Shown: positions 31,669-37,384 of the stretch, piece by piece
How the letters are laid out: each line of letters begins with the position of its first letter
Numbering within the stretch: position 1 is the stretch's first letter
NCBI GenBank assembly: GCA_944320485.1
Contig: CALUHQ010000048.1
Location: 1-37,384 of the forward strand
Direction of reading: 5' to 3'
DNA from: Candidatus Methanomethylophilaceae archaeon
GTDB taxonomy: Archaea; Thermoplasmatota; Thermoplasmata; Methanomassiliicoccales; Methanomethylophilaceae
Length of the DNA stretch: 37,384 bases
The notes under the pieces: generated by a model
The model's input: the letters and a program-made list of their open reading frames with translations, nothing else
Database searches by the model: none
Told to the model about the DNA's origin: nothing
Translations under genes and position numbers: made by a program

Positions 31669-32634
31669 TCACCTGTCCCTGCTGACGATGAAAGACGCCA
31701 GCTTGATGAGGGAGTCCCTGTAGACGGAGCCGGGGACGTCGTCCAGATACGAGACGGCCTGGTCCGCGAGCTCCTTCGCCCTAGCCAGGCACCTGTCGAC
31801 CGCGTCCGTGGAGCGGATGAGCTCCAGGGCCTTGGCGACATCGTCCGATGTGACGTCGGGCTTCTCGAACAGCCCTATGAGCTCCGGACCGTGCACGGGG
31901 TCCTCCATCGCGTATATCACGGGCAGCGTGGGCTTGCCCTCGATGAGGTCCGTGCCCACTGCCTTCCCCGTGTTGTTGGGGTCCCCGGTGACGTCCAGGG
32001 TGTCGTCCACGATCTGGAACGCCAGACCGAGGTAGAACGAGTAGCTGCCCAGGGCCTCGAGCAGGGAGCTGTCGGCATTGGCCACCGCGGCACCAGATTT
32101 GGAGGATGCCTCGAACAGCTTGGCGGTCTTGCCGGTTATGATGCGGATGTAGTCCTCCTCCCTGACGGACGATGCGTGCTCGAAGTCCTTCTGTACGAAC
32201 TCGCCCGCCCCCATGGATGCGGATGCCTCGACGATGTAGTCCACGATCTGCGGGGCCTCCGCGGCGAGCAGGCGGAACCCCATTGCGAACATGTAGTCGC
32301 CCGCGATTATCGCCTTGCTGACGGTGTACTCCTTGTGGAGGGTCTTCCTGCCGCGTCTGATCTCGCCCTGGTCGTTGATGTCGTCGTGGATGAGCGTTGC
32401 GCTGTGTATGATCTCGAAGGCTGCGCCCACCTTGACTGGCTTGTCCATGTCCTTGCCGCCAACGGCACCGTAGCTCATCAGGCACAATGCTGGCCTGAGC
32501 CTCTTCCCTCCGGAGGAGATGACGTACTGGCACATCTCTGTGAGCTCGGCGTTCTCCGAGACGAGGTCCCGCATCATGAGTTCCTCGACGGACTCCAGCT
32601 CAGAATCAATGCACTTGTGCCACGGCTCAGACAT
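31669..32634 (-). CDS. idsA: polyprenyl (geranylgeranyl) diphosphate synthase
   Basis: A 321-residue trans-prenyltransferase. First Asp-rich motif: DDIND at 84-88 (SATLIHDDINDQGEIRRG). Second: DDTLD at 210-214 (FQIVDDTLDVTGD). GGKRLRPAL binds isopentenyl diphosphate. The residue five positions before the first Asp motif is the small Ala79, which favours products longer than farnesyl, such as geranylgeranyl diphosphate for archaeol. The ATG at 32634 is leaderless behind a CTTTAAGT box at 32657-32664. It is co-transcribed with the reductase downstream. Confidence 0.92.
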   Translation of the reverse strand: MSEPWHKCIDSELESVEELMMRDLVSENAELTEMCQYVISSGGKRLRPALCLMSYGAVGGKDMDKPVKVGAAFEIIHSATLIHDDINDQGEIRRGRKTLHKEYTVSKAIIAGDYMFAMGFRLLAAEAPQIVDYIVEASASMGAGEFVQKDFEHASSVREEDYIRIITGKTAKLFEASSKSGAAVANADSSLLEALGSYSFYLGLAFQIVDDTLDVTGDPNNTGKAVGTDLIEGKPTLPVIYAMEDPVHGPELIGLFEKPDVTSDDVAKALELIRSTDAVDRCLARAKELADQAVSYLDDVPGSVYRDSLIKLASFIVSRDR

Positions 32635-32656
32635 CGGCGTTGTATCACGGTGACGT

Positions 32657-32664
32657 ACTTAAAG
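32657..32664 (-). promoter_or_regulatory. TATA box of the prenyl synthase/reductase operon
   Basis: The minus strand reads CTTTAAGT, centred 26 bases before the ATG at 32634. It is identical to the mptA box. Confidence 0.6.
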
Positions 32665-32703
32665 ATGGTTGTGCCAGCGCACGAAATCGGAGCGTATTCC
32701 GAA

Positions 32704-32732
32704 AAGGGGTTAAGGGGTTTGGGTAAGGGGTT
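32704..32732 (+). repeat. three AAGGGGTT repeats forming a potential G-quadruplex
   Basis: AAGGGGTT occurs at 32704-32711, 32712-32719 and 32725-32732. The G-runs at 32706-32709, 32714-32717, 32721-32723 and 32727-32730 have loops of 3-4 bases, which fits a G-quadruplex on the plus strand. It lies just after the fpoN stop, in the gap before the prenyl synthase promoter, so it may help end fpo transcription. Confidence 0.5.
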
Positions 32733-32745
32733 TGATGGATCGTTC

Positions 32746-34227
32746 TCAGCCCAGCAGGGCGACGGCTGCGGTCTCGCAGAAGTCGAAGATCAGCTGGGGA
32801 TAGACACCCAGTACGATCACGAAGATGACGCAGATGGCGACCGCGACGGTGAACACCGCGGGGACCTTGATCTTCTCCGTGCTCGCGCCCTTGTCCACGT
32901 ACATGGCCTTGACGACCCTCGCGTAGTAGTACAGCGAGATGGCCGAGTTGATGATGGCGATGAACGCGAGCCAGACCCACATGGAGGTCGCTCCGTCCCC
33001 ACCGTCGATGGCGGAGGAGAACAGGAAGAACTTCGATGTGAATCCTGCGAGGGGCGGGATACCTGCCAGGGAGAACAGGAACAGCATCATGGCGGCGGCG
33101 AGGAACGGAGCCCTCTTGGCCAGTCCACGGTAGTCCGAGATCTTCTCCCCGATTCCGGCGCAGATCAGCGCACCGACCACGAGGAACGCTCCGCCCTTCA
33201 TGAACACGTGGGTGAACATGTGGAACAGACCGGAGCTGAGCGCGTAGTCGGACATGACCGCCATCACGATCAGGATGTATCCAGCCTGGGCGATGGACGA
33301 GTACGCAAGCATCCTCTTGATGTTGTTCTGGGCGATGGCCACCACGTTTCCGACCGTCATGGTGAAGGCCGCGATGATGGCGAACAGGTACTGGACCTCC
33401 TCCCCAGCGATGGAGGAGCAGGCGGTTCCGGCGACGAACATGACCAGGAAGATCTGGAAGAAGACGCCCAGTCCCATCTTCTTGGATCCCGTTGCCAAGA
33501 ACATGGAGATGGGGGAGGACGCTCCCTCGTACACATCAGGGGCCCACATGTGGAAGGGCACCGCTGCGATCTTGAAGCCGTATCCGGCGATCATGCTCAC
33601 CAGCGCGATGGCGAACATCCAGTTCATTCCGGTGAGCTGGGTGGTCTCGGCGATGGCCGCGATGTCGGTGGTCCCGGTGAGTCCGTACAGCATCGAGATA
33701 CCGTAGATGGTCAGGGCTGTGGACAGTCCTCCGATGACGACGTACTTGACACCGGCCTCTGCGGCCCTGGCGTCCTTCCTCTTCATCGTGACCAGGGCGT
33801 AGGACGAGATACTGGTCAGCTCGACACCGACGAAGATCGTCAGCAGGTCCGAAGACCCGGCGACGAACATCATACCGGTGGTGGCACCGGCGAGCAGGGC
33901 GTAGTACGCCCCGACGTGCAGCCTGGTTGTCTCGACGCTGGAGTTGGAGACCAGCACGGTCAGCAGCAGGACGATCTGGAACAGCAGGACCATGAGTCCC
34001 GTGTACGCGTCGTAGCCGTAGACCCCCCATGTCTCTCCGACGTAGGCGTCGTTGAGCATGAGGATGTTGACTATCAGGGAGACGGCGGTGAACACCAGGG
34101 CTACGCCCCAGGTCACGGTGGGCCTCTTCCCGACGAACTGCACGGCGGGCATGATGAGCGCGCCGATCAGCAGTATGATGATGGGCGCCATCGCAGTGAA
34201 GTCACCGAATATGCTTGTGAAATCCAT
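32746..34227 (-). CDS. fpoN: F420H2 dehydrogenase-like complex subunit FpoN (NuoN homologue)
   Basis: A 493-residue membrane protein with about 14 transmembrane helices, one of three antiporter-like subunits of complex I. Family landmarks are VGVELTSISSYALVTMKR (about 133-150), VPFHMWAPDVYEGASSPISM (about 223-242), AYSSIAQAGYILIVM and LAGIPPLAGFTSKFFLFSSA. It pumps protons or sodium ions as part of the membrane arm. The ATG overlaps the fpoM stop by one base (TGATG). It appears intact. Confidence 0.92.
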   Translation of the reverse strand: MDFTSIFGDFTAMAPIIILLIGALIMPAVQFVGKRPTVTWGVALVFTAVSLIVNILMLNDAYVGETWGVYGYDAYTGLMVLLFQIVLLLTVLVSNSSVETTRLHVGAYYALLAGATTGMMFVAGSSDLLTIFVGVELTSISSYALVTMKRKDARAAEAGVKYVVIGGLSTALTIYGISMLYGLTGTTDIAAIAETTQLTGMNWMFAIALVSMIAGYGFKIAAVPFHMWAPDVYEGASSPISMFLATGSKKMGLGVFFQIFLVMFVAGTACSSIAGEEVQYLFAIIAAFTMTVGNVVAIAQNNIKRMLAYSSIAQAGYILIVMAVMSDYALSSGLFHMFTHVFMKGGAFLVVGALICAGIGEKISDYRGLAKRAPFLAAAMMLFLFSLAGIPPLAGFTSKFFLFSSAIDGGDGATSMWVWLAFIAIINSAISLYYYARVVKAMYVDKGASTEKIKVPAVFTVAVAICVIFVIVLGVYPQLIFDFCETAAVALLG

Positions 34228-35720
34228 CAGATCACCCCCATCAGAGTGTCGACGTAGGGCTCGATGTAGCTGAGAGCGGCGTCAGGCCAGACTCCGTAGA
34301 GCGCGATGAGCACGGCGAGGACGGCCAGGGCCACGAACTCGGGCTTGGCGACGTCGTGGACGTGCTCCAGGTCGATCTTGGTGGTCTCGGGTCCGAACAG
34401 GGTCTTCTGCATGGCCCAGATGTAGTAGCCCGCGGTGAGCATGAGCGTCAGCAGGCAGAACAGGATGAGCCAGAGCATGTCGTTGGCCTGGATGAACTCG
34501 TAGAATCCGTAGACGAGGGGGAACTCTCCCCAGAATCCCATGAGTCCGGGCAGTCCGAGGGACGCCATGAATCCGATCATCATGAACGTGGCGAAGATGG
34601 GCAGCCTTCCGGCGAGGCCTCCGAGCAGGGGCATCTCTCTGGTGCCGACCATGTGTCCGCACATTCCGCACACCATGAACAGGACTGCGGAGATCAGACC
34701 GTGGGCGAACATCTGGAACACCGCGAAGGTGATACCGATGTCGGACAGGCATCCGATTCCGAGCATGACCATTCCCATGTGGCTGATGGACGAGAACGCC
34801 ACCATCTTCTTGAGGTCGGTCTGGGCGATGCAAGCGTAGGCACCGTAGACCATGGAGATCAGTCCGATGGCGATGATCACCCACTGCCAGTAGTGGGCTC
34901 CCTCGGGGAAGGCCTCGAGGCAGATGCGGATGATACCGTAGGATCCCATCTTCAGCATGACACCGGCCAGGATGACGGATCCTCCGGTGGGCGCCTCGAC
35001 GTGTGCGTCGGGCAGTCATGTGTGGAACGGGAAGGACGGCATCTTGACCATAAATCCGAAGAACAGCAGGGCGAAGACGATCGCCTGGAACGCCTCTCCG
35101 GTCATGTTCATGGCGGCGTTGATGTTGTCGAACGCGAAGTCCACGATTCCGCCGTTGAACGTGGCGGACTCGAATCCCATGGCGAATATACCGATCAGCA
35201 TGACCAGCGACGCCACGTGGGTGTAGATCAGGAACTTGATGGCCGCGTAGTGCCTCCTGGGACCTCCGTACCAGGAGATCAGGAAGTACATCGGGATCAG
35301 GGTGATCTCCCACATGACGTAGAACAGGAAGTAGTCCGCCGCCAGGTAGACACCCATCAGTCCGACCTCCATGGCCAGGAACAGCGTGTGGTAGTAGTTC
35401 GGCCTGTCCTCCTCGTGCGCCGAGAAGACGATCACGAGGAAGCTCAGCAGAGCGGTCATGAAGACCATCAGCACGCTGAGACCGTCGATCTCCAGAGCGA
35501 AATTGATGACGACGGAGCTGGTCTCGATCCATGTGAAGGATTCGGACAGGTCGCCGTACTCGCAGCAGATCATGATGTAGAGGGACAGCACCAGCGTGAC
35601 CGCTGTGAAGACCCCTGCCACGTACTTGGCGTATTTCTGCCTCGCTCCGCCCATGAAGAGCGTGATTATGGCTCCGATCAGCGGTACGACCAGGAGCAGG
35701 GAGAGTAGAGGTATGTCCAT
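34227..35720 (-). CDS. fpoM: FpoM (NuoM homologue), interrupted by an in-frame TGA
   Basis: Read through one TGA, the frame gives 497 residues, normal for FpoM/NuoM. The first part (MDIPLLSLLLVVPLIGAIIT to MPSFPFHT, 234 residues) includes the Glu and Lys helices typical of the antiporter subunits (MWEITLIPMYFLISWY). The second part resumes LPDAHVEAPTGGSVILAGVM and continues with FSSISHMGMVMLGIG and LPGLMGFWGEF. The family's conserved HTWLPDAHVEAP motif has Trp exactly where the TGA stands, a one-base change from TGG. As TGA is the standard stop in this genome, translation would end there. A nonsense mutation or a sequence error is likely. Subunits L and N on either side look intact. Confidence 0.85.
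35016..35018 (-). other. in-frame TGA replacing conserved Trp235 of FpoM
   Basis: On the minus strand the codons run CAC ACA TGA CTG CCC GAC, that is H-T-stop-L-P-D, in a motif that is HTWLPD in the family. TGG to TGA is one transition. No frameshift is needed to restore the gene. Confidence 0.8.
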
Positions 35721-35721
35721 A

Positions 35722-37384
35722 TCAGAAACCTCCCAGTGTGTATGCGATGATTATGAAGACCACGGAGAGGACCGCGACTCCGATCAGAACGACCGAGGCG
35801 TAGTCCTGCACGTGACCGGTCTGCATCTTGCTCATCGCGTCTCCGCTTCCGACGACGGCTCCGGAGAGTCCGTTGACGGTTCCGTCGATGACCTGCCTGT
35901 CCACGAAGTTCACTCCGCGGGCGACACCGTATCCGAGCTTCCAGGAGACCTGGTTGTAGAACTCGGGGAAGTACCACCTGTTGGCCAGGACCCTGTAGAG
36001 CCACGAGTTGCCGTTCTTGTTGAACTTGCCGGGGTCCACGGTCTTCTTGGCGTACATGAGGTACGCGATGCCGATACCCACCAGTGCGAGGACGATGGTC
36101 AGGTACGTGTACGGGTTGGTGAACAGGTGCTCGAAGTAGTGCATCATGCCTCCGGCTTCGGCGCCTCCGACCACGAATCCAGCGTCGGTGACGTTGAAGG
36201 ACACGACGCTGTCGAGTCCGAACAGGATGAGGAATCCGCTCGCGACGGCGAAGACGGACAGGATCATCAGCGGGACGGTCATGGTCTTGGGGGATTCGCC
36301 GTGGCAGTGCTGCGTGGCGTGTCCCTCCTCGCCCATGAAGGTCATGAACCACATGCGGAACATGTAGAACGCCGTCATGAACGCGGTGATCACTGCGAGT
36401 ACCCAGAGGACGGTGAACCAGATCTCCTGGTGTCCGGCCTCCATCGCGATCTCCAGGACCAGGTCCTTGGACCAGAATCCGCTGAAGAACGGGAATCCGG
36501 CGATGGACAGGGAACCGAGGAGCATCGTGATCGATGTGATCTTCATGTGCTTGTACAGGCCTCCCATCTGCCTCATGTCCTCTGTGCCGGTGGCGTGGAT
36601 GACGGAACCGGAGCACATGAACAGCAGGGCCTTGAAGAAGGCGTGGTTCATCATGTGGAAGCATCCTGCGGTGTAACCGGCGACTCCGGCCACGATCAGC
36701 TCCTCGCTGCCGTTCTGCATGCCGAGGGCGATGAGGTATCCTCCTGCTCCGAGGGCCAGGATCATGTATCCGAGCTGGGAGACGGTGGAGAACGCCAGGA
36801 CCTTCTTGATGTTCATGTTGTTGAGGGCCATGCTCGCTGCGAAGATGGCCGTGACTCCTCCGATGATTCCGACGAAGAGCATGACCTCGGGGTCCTGGAT
36901 GAACAGGGGGTATCCCCTGGCGACCAGGTAGACACCGGCCTTGACCATGGTTGCGGCGTGGATCAGAGAGGAGACTGTTGTGGGACCGGCCATCGCATCG
37001 GGCAGCCAGTCGTGCAGGGGGAACTGAGCGCTCTTACCGATGACTCCACCGAAGACGAGGAGCATGGCGAGGGTCAGCATGTTGGAGTCGACGGCCTCGA
37101 TGTTGGCGGCGTCGAACAGAGTGGTGTAGTCGAGGCTGTGGAACTCGCCGAGCAGGATGAACAGTCCCGCCATGAGGCACACGTCTCCCATACGGGTAAC
37201 GAGGAAGGCTTTCTTGGCAGCGGAGGCCGCGTTGGCGGAGGCTGCATCGCCCTCGTGGTGCCTGAAGGACCAGAATCCGATCAGCAGGTAGGAGCACAGT
37301 CCCATGACCTCCCAGAAGATGAACATCTCCAGGAAGTTGCTGGAGACGATGAGTCCCAGCATACCGGTCAGGAACAGGGAGACC
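35722..37384 (-). CDS. fpoL: FpoL (NuoL homologue), partial at its N-terminus
   Basis: The largest antiporter-like subunit of the Fpo complex. The open frame continues through the window edge (VSLFLTGMLGLIVSSN), so the N-terminus is missing. At least 553 residues remain. Landmarks are EVMGLCSYLLIGFW, QFPLHDWLPDAMAGPTTVSS, ALNNMNIKKVLAFSTVSQLG and HAFFKALLFMCSGSVIHA. The C-terminal part carries the long amphipathic region and a last helix (VVLIGVAVLSVVFIIIAYTL) that tie the membrane arm together. It ends 1 base before the fpoM start. L-M-N order is the usual end of fpo and nuo operons. In Methanomassiliicoccales the Fpo-like complex is known to lack FpoF. Confidence 0.93.
   Translation of the reverse strand, partial: VSLFLTGMLGLIVSSNFLEMFIFWEVMGLCSYLLIGFWSFRHHEGDAASANAASAAKKAFLVTRMGDVCLMAGLFILLGEFHSLDYTTLFDAANIEAVDSNMLTLAMLLVFGGVIGKSAQFPLHDWLPDAMAGPTTVSSLIHAATMVKAGVYLVARGYPLFIQDPEVMLFVGIIGGVTAIFAASMALNNMNIKKVLAFSTVSQLGYMILALGAGGYLIALGMQNGSEELIVAGVAGYTAGCFHMMNHAFFKALLFMCSGSVIHATGTEDMRQMGGLYKHMKITSITMLLGSLSIAGFPFFSGFWSKDLVLEIAMEAGHQEIWFTVLWVLAVITAFMTAFYMFRMWFMTFMGEEGHATQHCHGESPKTMTVPLMILSVFAVASGFLILFGLDSVVSFNVTDAGFVVGGAEAGGMMHYFEHLFTNPYTYLTIVLALVGIGIAYLMYAKKTVDPGKFNKNGNSWLYRVLANRWYFPEFYNQVSWKLGYGVARGVNFVDRQVIDGTVNGLSGAVVGSGDAMSKMQTGHVQDYASVVLIGVAVLSVVFIIIAYTLGGF

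Noticed and set aside
32704..32732. CRISPR-like repeats
   Set aside because: Units are only 8 bases long with no spacers of constant size; they do not form an array.
31891..34257. Plus-strand frame of 788 codons over prenyl synthase and fpoN
   Set aside because: Antisense to two clear genes, His/Asp/Gly-rich and without domains.
35016..35018. Selenocysteine at the fpoM TGA
   Set aside because: The family residue is Trp, not Cys, no selenocysteine insertion structure was recognised, and this lineage is not known to use selenocysteine.
34356..35708. Plus-strand frame of 450 codons opposite fpoM
   Set aside because: Shadow of the membrane-protein codons on the other strand; no family features.

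Overview
The window comes from a GC-rich methanogenic euryarchaeon, most likely of the order Methanomassiliicoccales (Thermoplasmatota). Signs of Archaea are the L3-L4-L23 ribosomal order, an archaeal initiator tRNA with encoded CCA, aIF5A, Nop5, NOB1, RaSEA (archaeosine), CarS, a prenyl diphosphate synthase and a geranylgeranyl reductase, and TATA boxes of TTTATATA/TTTAAATA type, many about 26 nt before a leaderless start codon. MptA (methanopterin synthesis) and Fpo-type complex I subunits L, M and N point to a methanogen. Of 37 protein genes whose 3' end I can see, 35 stop with TGA, 2 with TAA and none with TAG. This fits a lineage where TAG may be read as pyrrolysine. The order-level assignment is an inference.

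Layout. 1-1891 (-): ribosomal proteins L23 (partial), L4, L3, with a promoter and a long leader to 2163. 2164-3487 (-): DUF5611-like protein and RaSEA. 3669-5814 (+): a CoA-disulfide-reductase-like flavoprotein and an archaeal homologue of the human CDIN1/C15orf41 nuclease-fold protein. 5864-7786: mptA (-) divergent from rnhB and an SCP2-like gene (+). 7852-7929: initiator tRNA. 7996-9661 (+): rtcA and a riboflavin-pathway reductase. 9668-10456 (-): a winged-helix regulator with a V4R-like C-terminus. 10552-13253 (+): mtnA, class II aldolase, nop5. 13428-14680 (+): aIF5A and agmatinase, behind a structured leader.

14870-20961 (-) is a six-gene run: LSm, a fused two-domain ABC permease, two different ABC ATPases, a PhoU-like DUF47 protein and a phosphoglucosamine-mutase family enzyme. 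21033-26002 (-) is the condensin operon smc-scpA-scpB. 26169-27996 (-) has pyrE, type-4 uracil-DNA glycosylase and a HAD phosphatase, joined by 4-nt overlaps. 28001-32634 holds three archaeal lipid genes (carS, geranylgeranyl reductase, prenyl diphosphate synthase) with an MFS exporter and nob1. 32746-37384 (-) is fpoN, fpoM and partial fpoL.

The most notable point is that two essential-looking genes carry one in-frame stop each. smc has a TAG at 23552-23554 in its coiled coil, and the reading frame continues uninterrupted to a normal full-length SMC of about 1,194 residues. fpoM has a TGA at 35016-35018 exactly where the family has a conserved Trp. The TAG is a candidate pyrrolysine codon outside the methylamine methyltransferases. 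The TGA cannot be a sense codon here, since TGA is the main stop, so it looks like a mutation or a sequencing or assembly error and serves as a caution for the TAG. No CRISPR array, insertion sequence, prophage or defence island was seen. No gap without a gene exceeds 300 bases.
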